A DNA stretch of 59,219 bases from positions 1 to 59,219 of the IMG/VR virus record IMGVR_UViG_3300050011_000072, one strand, 5' to 3'. A model generated the notes under the pieces. It was not told where the DNA came from and did not search any database. It saw only the letters and a program-made list of their open reading frames with translations. This DNA is from a virus. Both the position numbers and the translations under genes were made by a program. Below are positions 8,545-14,906 of this stretch, piece by piece (the first letter of the stretch is position 1; the number at the start of each line of letters is the position of its first letter).

Positions 8545-9042
8545 TCAACGTAGCCACTCTGGCGCCGTATCGCGGGGGTTCGCATGAAACATAACTCCCA
8601 TATTTGCGCCGTCGGCCTCGATCGCAGTCAGGTACAGCGCAAAGCCGTGAATCGTCAGTTCGGTCGTACTCCCGACCAGCACGCGCTCGCCGCCTGGCGT
8701 GATATCCCACTTTCTGTAGGACTCGGATTTGCACAATAAATCATCATACACTTCCGGCAGATATTGCCTTTTAAAATGTTCGTGCCATACCTCCGCACTG
8801 TAACTCCGACCGACGACGTATGCCTGCTCTGCAATATCCTTTAATGGCCCCCTCCACATAAGCGCATTTTGATCTGGCTTGCGTGCCTTGACCTGTTCCC
8901 TCACAATTAACTCAATCGGCTTGTCAGGGTCTATCGGAATCGAGTTGAGCATGGCTATTGCACGATCAACGATATCTCGTGTACGCAACGCAATTGTGCG
9001 CGTCGGATATTTTTCACGCTTGTAGATTATTTTTTCGCTCAT
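8545..9042 (-). CDS. ninB: NinB-like recombination mediator
   Basis: The 165-residue protein matches lambda NinB (Orf). It has the conserved block KPIELIVREQVKARKPDQNALMW split over about residues 41-63, then the WHEHFKRQYLP region, and ends with MFHANPRDTAPEWL. NinB binds single-stranded DNA and SSB and helps load strand-annealing proteins. It should work with the Bet-type annealing protein at 14907-15791. It is coupled to the upstream methyltransferase (ATGA). Confidence 0.92.
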   Translation of the reverse strand: MSEKIIYKREKYPTRTIALRTRDIVDRAIAMLNSIPIDPDKPIELIVREQVKARKPDQNALMWRGPLKDIAEQAYVVGRSYSAEVWHEHFKRQYLPEVYDDLLCKSESYRKWDITPGGERVLVGSTTELTIHGFALYLTAIEADGANMGVMFHANPRDTAPEWLR

Positions 9043-9884
9043 GTGGCCGCCAGCGATAGCAAGGATTGCTCATGCTTGTTTCTCGGAGCATTGCGGAACA
9101 TATCGCCCTGCATCAATTCGTTTTCGATTCGCGCACTCGCTAATTTGAAAAAGTCCTTTTTAATCTCGAATCCGTAGGCCGAACGTCCGGCGCGCATCGC
9201 TGCGATAATTGTGGACGCGCTGCCGGCGCATGGGTCTATTACCACTTCGCCGGGGTCGGTAAAAAGTGAAATTAACCGGCCTATCAGTTTGACCGGCTTT
9301 TCTGTCGGATGAATCTTTTCTGTTCTAGGGTTATCGTATTCCCACGGCATCGCGTTAAAAATCATCTTGCCGTGATTGTTGAATTTTGGGAGTTTATCGC
9401 GGTAGAGAATAAGTCCGTATTCGCAGTTGCCGACCACGCGCATATTCGCCTTCAGCACCTGGGCCGATGAATTTTTAACGAATACTAGATTTATGTAGCG
9501 ATTCAATCCGTGCTTTTTTGCCTCTTCGATCAATTGGAATTGCTGATCGAACGCGCAGAATACGATCATGCACGGCGCTTTGCCGGTTTCTTTCGGTTCT
9601 GGTATAAGCATCTTTGAGGCGAAGTGCAGGAATTCGGGAATACGAAAATCTTTGTCCGTGTCAAAAAATTCTGTGTTAGCTAATTTGCTTTCGCCGTTTT
9701 TATTGTCGCCTCCGAGATACCATTCCGGGGAGCTGGCGAAAGCATTGGTAGACAGATTATAGGGAATGTCGGCAACGATAATCTGGGCCTTTTGAATCGG
9801 GTAGCGCTTTGAATTTTGGTAGTGGTCATTGAATAATTCATGCTTCAGCGCCCGAACCTTTGGGATTCTTTCTACGTCACTCAT
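9039..9884 (-). CDS. DNA methyltransferase, N4/N6 class, beta-type order
   Basis: The 281-residue protein places the catalytic motif near the N terminus (VADIPYNLSTNAF at about residues 37-49, a DIPY form of the usual DPPY). The S-adenosylmethionine-binding motif lies near the C terminus (VIDPCAGSASTIIAAMRAG, then AYGFEIKKDFF). This is the beta-class order of N6-adenine or N4-cytosine methyltransferases. HPTEKPVKL before the cofactor motif is also typical. It is coupled on both sides. It is the second of three methyltransferases in this operon and probably protects phage DNA. Confidence 0.88.
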   Translation of the reverse strand: MSDVERIPKVRALKHELFNDHYQNSKRYPIQKAQIIVADIPYNLSTNAFASSPEWYLGGDNKNGESKLANTEFFDTDKDFRIPEFLHFASKMLIPEPKETGKAPCMIVFCAFDQQFQLIEEAKKHGLNRYINLVFVKNSSAQVLKANMRVVGNCEYGLILYRDKLPKFNNHGKMIFNAMPWEYDNPRTEKIHPTEKPVKLIGRLISLFTDPGEVVIDPCAGSASTIIAAMRAGRSAYGFEIKKDFFKLASARIENELMQGDMFRNAPRNKHEQSLLSLAAT

Positions 9885-10867
9885 GCTTCCTCCGAAAATA
9901 GATCATTCTGCATCTTCACTTGCGGTATGCAATACGGACTAGCCCACACCGTTTCACTGGCCGAATTTGCGACCGCTTCATCGGTCAATGCATAGCCCTT
10001 GCGTGCCGCCCATTTATGCTCTGTCCAACCGAGTGATAGGAGCGCATCATGTTCGGCGGCATGACCGCACAAAACAATCCTCAAAAGCGGGTTATCGCCA
10101 TTCTCCGCGCACCACTCGCGCACTTTCGACGATATGCCAAGTCCCATGCCGCCTGCGCCGTAGTCCATCGCGCCTTTGTCATATGGAGGGTCAAGGAACA
10201 CGCCCGTAAGCCAGTGTCGCGTCGTTACCGAATCCTTGAGTACTCGCGTCCAGTCTCCGCAAGTTACGCGAACGTCGCGCATACGCTCATACAGGAGATT
10301 AAACCAATCGGCAATAAACTGCCCACGGTCGCCCTTGCCAGCATCGCCAAGGTGCGGGAGTTGGCGATTTATGCCCTGCCCGGCACTCAGGTGCGGGAGT
10401 TGGCGGCGGTTGACGATCTTTTCGCCATCATGTACCCACGGGCCTTTACCCAGACACCAGCCATGACCAATCCAGCAGCAGGCGCCATGACACCACCAGC
10501 CGGCTATTTTCACATCGTAGAATTCCGGGTTCGCGTCGAGCTTTTCGGTTAAATCCTTCGATTGCCGAACGAGCCATGAATGGCGCGAGAACAAATCTGT
10601 TTCGTTAACCGGCCAATCCGAATGAAACGCAACCGAATTCGGATCATGCGCGATAGCTCGCCAGAAATTCGCAACGAAGCCGTCAAAATCGTTGATTGTT
10701 TCTATGCCTGGTTCGTCTGTCCGACCGAGCAACATGGCCGCGCTTCCGCAAAATGGTTCTACATAATTCGCAGGATTTCCGAGTAGCGACCACACCAGCG
10801 AGCATGCGCCGCTCTTTCCTCCAAAGTAGGGCAGCGGAGCGGCAAGTGTACCTGCTGCTGTTTTCAT
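9881..10867 (-). CDS. D12-class N6-adenine DNA methyltransferase
   Basis: I choose ATG 10867, which overlaps the upstream stop (ATGA), over an upstream start at 10942. The 328-residue protein starts with the D12-class signature APLPYFGGKSGA, followed by a YVEPFCGSAAMLLGR cofactor motif. The catalytic VFLDPPYDKG motif is in the second half. Dam-like enzymes of this class methylate adenine N6. The exact site cannot be read from sequence. Confidence 0.93.
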   Translation of the reverse strand: MKTAAGTLAAPLPYFGGKSGACSLVWSLLGNPANYVEPFCGSAAMLLGRTDEPGIETINDFDGFVANFWRAIAHDPNSVAFHSDWPVNETDLFSRHSWLVRQSKDLTEKLDANPEFYDVKIAGWWCHGACCWIGHGWCLGKGPWVHDGEKIVNRRQLPHLSAGQGINRQLPHLGDAGKGDRGQFIADWFNLLYERMRDVRVTCGDWTRVLKDSVTTRHWLTGVFLDPPYDKGAMDYGAGGMGLGISSKVREWCAENGDNPLLRIVLCGHAAEHDALLSLGWTEHKWAARKGYALTDEAVANSASETVWASPYCIPQVKMQNDLFSEEA

Positions 10868-11112
10868 ACTTCCCGCCCCTTCATAATTTCCCTGATTTTG
10901 TCGAAAGCCTCTGCGCGATAATTCCGGTCTTGCATCACGCAATCAGATGCGTCAATTGCTTTATCAGCCCAAGCAATCACCGCCATGATCTCGGCATCCT
11001 GCTGGCGGTGGATTGCGGCGCGAGCGTTCCATGCGCAAATCGTACTATTGGCTCGCCAGTTCGCCGCTTTTTCTTTCCACTCTCCATATGCAAGTTCTTC
11101 GCGTTCACTCAT
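10864..11112 (-). CDS. Hypothetical protein, 82 aa
   Basis: An 82-residue, alanine-rich helical protein with Trp and Cys residues (CAWNARAAIHRQQDAEIM). It couples the Cro-like regulator to the D12 methyltransferase by ATGA overlaps. No family is recognised. Confidence 0.55.
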   Translation of the reverse strand: MSEREELAYGEWKEKAANWRANSTICAWNARAAIHRQQDAEIMAVIAWADKAIDASDCVMQDRNYRAEAFDKIREIMKGREV

Positions 11113-11309
11113 GGCCTCCCCTTCTTCGGCTTGTCAGCCTTCAGTGCATTATTTGAAATAGCCTGAATAGCCAATTGCGCAGGCCTCGGAATAGCGATTC
11201 CCTTTTTTGCGTTAGCACGCCATTTCGCTATACATGACGGAGATCGCTCAAGTGCGACGGCGATTTGCGCGTCATCCCCGTATTTAGCTTCCAACTGTTT
11301 GAATTTCAT
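11109..11309 (-). CDS. Cro-like helix-turn-helix regulator
   Basis: I place the start at ATG 11309, preceded by GAGGTG. The 66-residue protein contains KFKQLEAKYGDDAQIAVALE followed by RSPSCIAKWRANAKKG, a Cro/YdaS-like HTH with recognition helix, and ends in a Lys-rich tail. It is the first gene of the leftward early operon and faces the rightward operon across 146 bases. That is the position of a Cro-type switch protein. No separate CI-type repressor was recognised. Confidence 0.75.
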   Translation of the reverse strand: MKFKQLEAKYGDDAQIAVALERSPSCIAKWRANAKKGIAIPRPAQLAIQAISNNALKADKPKKGRP

Positions 11310-11332
11310 TTTTACACCTCCAATTTCAAAAA

Positions 11333-11361
11333 ATTTTATCAGCAAACAATAATTTATGCAA
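11333..11361 (-). promoter_or_regulatory. Candidate leftward early promoter
   Basis: On the minus strand, TTGCAT (11361-11356) and TAAAAT (11338-11333) are separated by 17 bases. The -10 is good and the -35 poor. Its -35 overlaps the motif AATTTATGCAAAT that is repeated in the other control region. It would start the leftward early operon just upstream of the Cro-like gene. Confidence 0.35.
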
Positions 11362-11363
11362 AT
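11351..11363. promoter_or_regulatory. Shared motif copy 1, possible operator
   Basis: AATTTATGCAAAT occurs here and again at 53702-53714. Both lie upstream of a rightward promoter and are preceded by CAAACAA. Two copies in the two divergent control regions suggest a regulator site. Confidence 0.4.
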
Positions 11364-11395
11364 TAAATTTATAGTAAAGTTTATAAAAATAATGC

Positions 11396-11425
11396 TTGAC
11401 ACGATAAAACTGAGTATGTTTTAAT
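11396..11425 (+). promoter_or_regulatory. Rightward promoter for the 11456-18923 operon
   Basis: A perfect TTGACA (11396-11401) and TTTAAT (11420-11425) are separated by 18 bases. The first downstream gene starts at 11456. GAATCGCAAAC at 11434-11444 lies near the expected transcript start and is almost repeated (GAATCACAAAC) after the promoter at 53729. Confidence 0.75.
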
Positions 11426-11455
11426 AGCTCACTGAATCGCAAACGGGAGCCGAAA

Positions 11456-11566
11456 ATGACTATAGACGATGTAATAGATGCAGCAATGCCGATGTTATTT
11501 TTATTTGGGCTTGCAGCATGCGTCGGCGGAACTATCGCAACAATTATTATTTTGATTGGACAATAA
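11456..11566 (+). CDS. 36-residue single-pass membrane peptide
   Basis: ATG 11456 follows a GGGAGC ribosome site. The peptide begins MTIDDVIDAAMPMLFLFGLA, followed by a hydrophobic stretch with CVGGTIATIIILIG, a clear transmembrane segment of about 24 residues. It is the first gene after the promoter. Function is unknown; it could act on host membranes or in exclusion. Confidence 0.6.
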   Translation: MTIDDVIDAAMPMLFLFGLAACVGGTIATIIILIGQ

Positions 11567-11567
11567 A

Positions 11568-12704
11568 ATGACTGAAGAAACGAAGTCGGCGGCATGCGCA
11601 CAGATTGAATCTGCTCCTCTGATTGCTTACAAGGCGTTCGGTGCAGATATGAAATGCTGTGGATTCCAGTTTCAGGAAGGCGAAACATATACCCATGATG
11701 GCGATGTTAAATTGTGTGAATCAGGTTTCCATGCTTGCGAGGCTCCGATGGATGTGTGGGGCTATTACCCACTCGGATCGCCAGTGCATCAAGTCGAATT
11801 GCGCGGCGCAAGTGGCGAGAAAAAAGAAAACAGCAAACGTGTGGGAAAGTCGATCACAATTAGAGGTGCTTTAACTATTCCGATGATCGTATCGGCGCAA
11901 TTTGAATGGACGTGGAATAAAGCCCTGGAAGCAGATAAGGCGTCGGGCGATTCCAGCCGCGCCGCTTCGTCGGGCAATTACAGCAGCGCCGCCTCGTCGG
12001 GCAATTACAGCAGCGCCGCCTCGTCGGGCGATTCCAGCAGCGCCGCCTCGTCGGGCGATTCCAGCCGCGCCGCTTCGTCGGGCAATTGCAGCAGCGCCGC
12101 CTCGTCGGGCGATTCCAGCCGCGCCGCTTCGTCGGGCGATTCCAGCCGCGCCGCCTCGTCGGGCGATTCCAGCCGCGCCGCCTCGTCGGGCGATTACAGC
12201 AGCGCCGCCTCGTCGGGCGATTCCAGCAGCGCCGCCTCGTCGGGCTATTCCAGCCGCGCCGCTTCGTCGGGCGATTCCAGCCGCGCCGCTTCGTCGGGCA
12301 ATTGCAGCAGCGCCGCCTCGTCGGGCGATTCCAGCAGCGCCGCCTCGTCGGGCTATTCCAGCCGCGCCGCTTCGTCGGGCAATTGCAGCAGCGCCGCCTC
12401 GTCGGGCAATTACAGCCGCGCCGCCTCGTCGGGCGATTACAGCAGCGCCGCCTCGTCGGGCTATTCCAGCCGCGCCGCCTCGTCGGGCAATTACAGCAGC
12501 GCCGAGGCAAAGGGAGAAAAAACGGTTGCAATGATAGCCGGATTGAACGGTCGCGCTCGCACTGGAGAAAACGGCGCGTTTGCGCTCGCATGGCACGATA
12601 GATCAGCAGACAGAATGCGTATCGTGGTCGGGACTGTCGGCGAAAACGTCAAGGCAGATATTTGGTATAAAGTCGATGCAGCCGGAAATTTGATTGAAGA
12701 ATAG
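11568..12704 (+). CDS. DUF7666-like protein with 21 tandem nonapeptide repeats
   Basis: I prefer ATG 11568 over an upstream TTG. Residues 1-125 resemble the N-terminal domain of phage DUF7666-type proteins: KAFGADMKCCGFQFQEGETY, then LCESGFHACEAPMDVWGYYP. Then come 21 units of the pattern SG[DNY][SYC]S[SR]AAS. A C-terminal domain with ARTGENGAFALAWHD and VKADIWYKVDAAGN closes the 378 residues. The family normally carries such repeats, probably a regular beta-solenoid. The function of these proteins is unknown. It is one of the first genes of the rightward operon. Confidence 0.8.
   Translation: MTEETKSAACAQIESAPLIAYKAFGADMKCCGFQFQEGETYTHDGDVKLCESGFHACEAPMDVWGYYPLGSPVHQVELRGASGEKKENSKRVGKSITIRGALTIPMIVSAQFEWTWNKALEADKASGDSSRAASSGNYSSAASSGNYSSAASSGDSSSAASSGDSSRAASSGNCSSAASSGDSSRAASSGDSSRAASSGDSSRAASSGDYSSAASSGDSSSAASSGYSSRAASSGDSSRAASSGNCSSAASSGDSSSAASSGYSSRAASSGNCSSAASSGNYSRAASSGDYSSAASSGYSSRAASSGNYSSAEAKGEKTVAMIAGLNGRARTGENGAFALAWHDRSADRMRIVVGTVGENVKADIWYKVDAAGNLIEE
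11943..12509 (+). repeat. 21 tandem copies of a 27-bp coding repeat
   Basis: Twenty-one uninterrupted 27-bp units encode the nonapeptide repeats of the protein at 11568-12704. Variation is confined to the third, fourth and sixth residues of each unit (Asp/Asn/Tyr, Ser/Tyr/Cys, Ser/Arg), except that the last unit departs at its end. The near-identity of the rest implies continuing homogenisation by slippage or unequal recombination. Confidence 0.95.
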
Positions 12705-12713
12705 GGGCTGAAA

Positions 12714-12854
12714 ATGACCATAGACCAAGCAGTACGCGTATGGCATGCAAACCGGTATTTGCGGCTCGTAATGCGGTTCGACGAGTTCATGGTGTGGCAG
12801 CATAGAATCTGCCGGCAAGAATTGCAGTATAGAAGAGCGGATCGGAAACGGTGA
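12714..12854 (+). CDS. Small basic protein, 46 aa
   Basis: ATG 12714 lies 9 bases after the previous stop, with GGGGCTG as ribosome site. The 46-residue product starts MTIDQAVRVWHANRYLRLVM and is rich in Arg and aromatic residues. The opening MTID is shared with the peptide at 11456. No family is recognised. Confidence 0.5.
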   Translation: MTIDQAVRVWHANRYLRLVMRFDEFMVWQHRICRQELQYRRADRKR

Positions 12855-12968
12855 TCCAGGAGCGCAGGAAGGCCAAGCCATCAAGCCGCGCGGCAAGCGA
12901 TGGGATATGCGTGTAGCAGCACCGTGACAAACCGGGAGAGTCCGGCACTGAATTTTATGGAGATATTC

Positions 12969-13148
12969 ATGATCTATGAATCTAGCGACGATCCGACAGA
13001 CTTCTACGATGAGCCACGCCCGCGCAAACGCTCTAGCCGCTGCCAGTGCGCTAGTGATGGCGAAATGGGTGGTGTATGCCCAGGGCCGGAAAATTGCAGC
13101 GGTCCAGGCGGATATTTGAATGATGACGAAGGGAGTGAAGAGCAATGA
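12969..13148 (+). CDS. Small Cys-rich acidic protein, 59 aa
   Basis: ATG 12969 follows GGAG by six bases, so I prefer it to upstream in-frame starts. Cysteines in CQCASDGEMGGVCPGPENC suggest metal binding or disulfides. The ends are acidic. Its stop overlaps the next start (ATGA). The 114 bases before it hold no convincing gene. Confidence 0.5.
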   Translation: MIYESSDDPTDFYDEPRPRKRSSRCQCASDGEMGGVCPGPENCSGPGGYLNDDEGSEEQ

Positions 13149-13312
13149 AAACGCGCCGCACATTTGCAGAATTTTTATCCCATGAGCCAGCCACATTTGC
13201 AGAATTTTTATACCATGAGCCAGCCGTAGCAGCCGTGTTGCTGATACTGGTGATCGGCATACTCGGTGCGCTTGGCGAGGCGTTGGCGGCTTTGATGGGG
13301 GTGCCAGCATGA
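13145..13312 (+). CDS. Single-pass membrane protein with internal duplication, 55 aa
   Basis: The 55-residue product has two adjacent copies of TFAEFL(S/Y)HEPA and then a hydrophobic helix (VAAVLLILVIGILGALGEAL). It is coupled on both sides by ATGA overlaps. The amphipathic N terminus plus one membrane span could suit a small regulator of a membrane protein. No family is recognised. Confidence 0.6.
   Translation: MKTRRTFAEFLSHEPATFAEFLYHEPAVAAVLLILVIGILGALGEALAALMGVPA
13160..13225 (+). repeat. Tandem 33-bp duplication
   Basis: Two adjacent 33-bp units (13160-13192 and 13193-13225) differ at one base. They encode the repeated 11-residue segment of the small membrane protein. Confidence 0.9.
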
Positions 13313-13551
13313 GCGATTTAAAAAATGGCGGCCATGCCTTCCCGACCGTGTATCAGCATAATGCGATGACAGAAGACGGCATGACAATGCGCAACTATCT
13401 GGCTGCGAAAGCAATGCAAAGCCTGATAGCAGTGTGCTTCGACCATCGCGCTTCTGTTGCGAGAACAGACGGCGGCGCGGTCACTGAAACTACTATCGCA
13501 TCGCAGGCGTACGCGTTTGCTGATGCTATGATCGAGGCCGGGAAATCATGA
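13309..13551 (+). CDS. Conserved phage hypothetical protein, 80 aa
   Basis: The 80-residue protein starts MSDLKNGGHAFPTVYQH and continues DGMTMRNYLAAKAMQSLIAV. This pattern is widespread in small early-region phage proteins (NGGPAFP...GMTLRDYFAA). Function is unknown. It is coupled upstream and downstream by ATGA overlaps. Confidence 0.75.
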   Translation: MSDLKNGGHAFPTVYQHNAMTEDGMTMRNYLAAKAMQSLIAVCFDHRASVARTDGGAVTETTIASQAYAFADAMIEAGKS

Positions 13552-13757
13552 TCCGCACAATCCTATGGTCAATCATCGGCGCTCTAATTGTCTGCGCAAC
13601 CTACGCCATCGTGCAGACGCTTGACGATCAGCGCACGGATGATATGCAAGCGGCGAAGGCTTTGGCGCACCGCAAGGCGGTCAGGTTGCGTGAGGCTGGC
13701 CTTATCCATGACGCAAATCAAATGGTATGGCCTTGCTGCCAGATGGTGGAAAAATGA
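13548..13757 (+). CDS. Membrane-anchored small protein, 69 aa
   Basis: An N-terminal hydrophobic segment (LWSIIGALIVCATYAIVQTL) is followed by a charged helical tail with a terminal CC pair. Type II orientation, with the tail in the periplasm or cytoplasm, cannot be decided. Coupled on both sides. Confidence 0.6.
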   Translation: MIRTILWSIIGALIVCATYAIVQTLDDQRTDDMQAAKALAHRKAVRLREAGLIHDANQMVWPCCQMVEK

Positions 13758-14011
13758 ACGACCTACGCGAAACGCTAGATCATATTTTGCGCATTTGTTT
13801 TGATTCACGCACATATACCAGGCGTACCCAGCAAATCCATGAGGTTGCGATGCAAGGTCTTGGTATGACAGCAAATCAGAGAAAAGATCGGCACTTGGAA
13901 ATCATGGGGCGAATCGGTGGCGATCCTGCCAAGCAGCGATATTTAGACCGAATTGCGAAACGCGAAGCGAAAGATAAAACGAGGTCAGAACTTACGGAAT
14001 CGTCATGCTGA
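13754..14011 (+). CDS. Hypothetical protein, 85 aa
   Basis: Start chosen at ATG 13754, which overlaps the previous stop. The 85-residue basic protein contains RTYTRRTQQIHEVAMQGLGM and a Lys/Arg-rich C-terminal helix. It may bind nucleic acid, but nothing specific is seen. Its end overlaps the next gene by seven bases. Confidence 0.55.
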   Translation: MNDLRETLDHILRICFDSRTYTRRTQQIHEVAMQGLGMTANQRKDRHLEIMGRIGGDPAKQRYLDRIAKREAKDKTRSELTESSC

Positions 14012-14190
14012 AGCTATCCGGAGAACTGTGCGAGATCGGCTATCTATCAGATGAGGATGGCGAAACAGGCATTGTCATTGAGCGGCCAGACAGCAGCTTC
14101 GTGACGATCAAGGGGCTGACCGACGACGAGGCGCGACAGCTTGTGCAATACCTGTGGAGCGGCATCGAGATTATTATTAAGGAGAAATAA
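14005..14190 (+). CDS. Hypothetical protein, 61 aa
   Basis: A 61-residue acidic protein with a strand-rich N-terminal half and a helix at LTDDEARQLVQYLWSG. No family is recognised. Confidence 0.55.
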   Translation: MLKLSGELCEIGYLSDEDGETGIVIERPDSSFVTIKGLTDDEARQLVQYLWSGIEIIIKEK

Positions 14191-14191
14191 C

Positions 14192-14413
14192 ATGCAATTT
14201 GCACTTATTACCAATACTGAAAACAGGCTGGTTCTCGTTGAAGAGCGGGGCGGTCAATACGTCTGAGATGATGAATTCGCAGTGCAGAATGGAGTAACTG
14301 TCCGCACTAAATCCGCATGGATGAATGCTCGCGAAAAGGTGAGCGAATCGAAGTTTATTCGCGTTGAAGGTCGCGGCTGGTTCGCTACTGCTGAAGATGC
14401 TTATCCATCGTGA
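14192..14413 (+). pseudogene. 73-residue gene interrupted by an in-frame TGA
   Basis: A strong ribosome site (AAGGAG) precedes ATG 14192. The frame reads 24 codons to TGA at 14264-14266. It then continues open and protein-like for 48 further codons (DDEFAVQNGVTVRTKSAW and on to GRGWFATAEDAYPS) to TGA at 14411, which overlaps the next start (GTGA). One TGG-to-TGA change, or a sequencing error, best explains this. TGA is used as a normal stop throughout the window, so recoding is unlikely. Confidence 0.6.
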
Positions 14414-14508
14414 TCGAGCTATTCGTCAGAATGTACCGCCGCAAGCGCGCGTTGAAATTCGGCCGGGTCGCTTCGGTAGTGGTTGCGGTTCGATGGATGT
14501 TGAAATAA
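14410..14508 (+). CDS. Short basic protein, 32 aa
   Basis: A GTG start at 14410 overlaps the preceding stop (GTGA). The 32 residues are strongly basic at the N terminus (MYRRKRALKFGR) with a hydrophobic C-terminal helix. Translation presumably depends on the interrupted gene upstream. Confidence 0.4.
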   Translation: MIELFVRMYRRKRALKFGRVASVVVAVRWMLK

Positions 14509-14523
14509 TTTAAGGAGGTTGAA

Positions 14524-14730
14524 ATGAAAGTGACTTACGATCATCAAGACATTGAGGCGGTAATTCTTGCGCATGCCGCGCATATCGGGCTGAAGGTGAA
14601 TACATGCATTCTGGATGGAGGCTACGGCAGCGCTCATGCGGAGTTGACCTGGGAAGCATCGGAAGCCGAACCTACGCCGATTCAACCGCCGCCAGCAGTC
14701 AAGTATGATGATACTGATTTGCCGTTTTAA
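14524..14730 (+). CDS. Hypothetical protein, 68 aa
   Basis: A near-perfect ribosome site (AAGGAGG) precedes ATG 14524. The product has a strand-rich N-terminal half, then a proline-rich tail ending DDTDLPF. An acidic-hydrophobic tail of that kind is common in SSB-interacting proteins, so binding to a replication partner is possible but not shown. Confidence 0.6.
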   Translation: MKVTYDHQDIEAVILAHAAHIGLKVNTCILDGGYGSAHAELTWEASEAEPTPIQPPPAVKYDDTDLPF

Positions 14731-14740
14731 GCGAAATACC

Positions 14741-14764
14741 AGCACAGAGAAATAAATCTGTGCT
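14741..14764 (+). terminator. Hairpin, probable weak terminator
   Basis: AGCACAGA and TCTGTGCT form an 8-bp perfect stem around an 8-base loop, followed by ATTATTAATTT. The tail is T-rich but broken, so termination is probably partial. It ends the first half of the rightward operon. Confidence 0.55.
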
Positions 14765-14778
14765 ATTATTAATTTGCA

Positions 14779-14893
14779 ATCCGGGAAGATTGACAAGCAG
14801 CCGATTTATTTAGTTTGCGTGTTCCAGACGACACTTCACAGTAGAGTCAATCTTCCCGGATGGAATGCGCAATCTAAATTGATCGGCTTTTTT
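14779..14893 (+). ncRNA. Interleaved inverted repeats with T-tract before bet (pseudoknot topology)
   Basis: Stem 1 is a perfect 16-bp inverted repeat (14779-14794 with 14846-14861). Stem 2 pairs 14800-14820 with 14867-14887, with 17 Watson-Crick and two G-U pairs out of 21. The arms alternate (1-2-1'-2'), which is an H-type pseudoknot topology or two competing hairpins. Stem 2 is followed directly by TTTTTTATT (14888 on). The start of bet lies at 14907. I infer a cis-acting switch or attenuator, or a stable small RNA. No known RNA family is recognised. Confidence 0.65.
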
Positions 14894-14906
14894 ATTGGGG
14901 GATCAC

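Noticed and set aside
11943-12509. CRISPR-like array of 27-bp repeats
   Set aside because: Units are contiguous with no spacers and are in frame within a coding sequence.
11871-12601. Long open frames on both strands across the repeat tract
   Set aside because: They are shadows created by the GC-rich 27-bp repeat. Only the frame of 11568-12704 has flanking conserved domains and a start.
12851-12916. 21-codon GTG frame overlapping the previous stop
   Set aside because: No support beyond a GTGA overlap.
14192-14413. Alternative genetic code with TGA as Trp
   Set aside because: TGA ends most genes here in ATGA/GTGA overlaps, so it is a genuine stop. Only this gene has an internal TGA.
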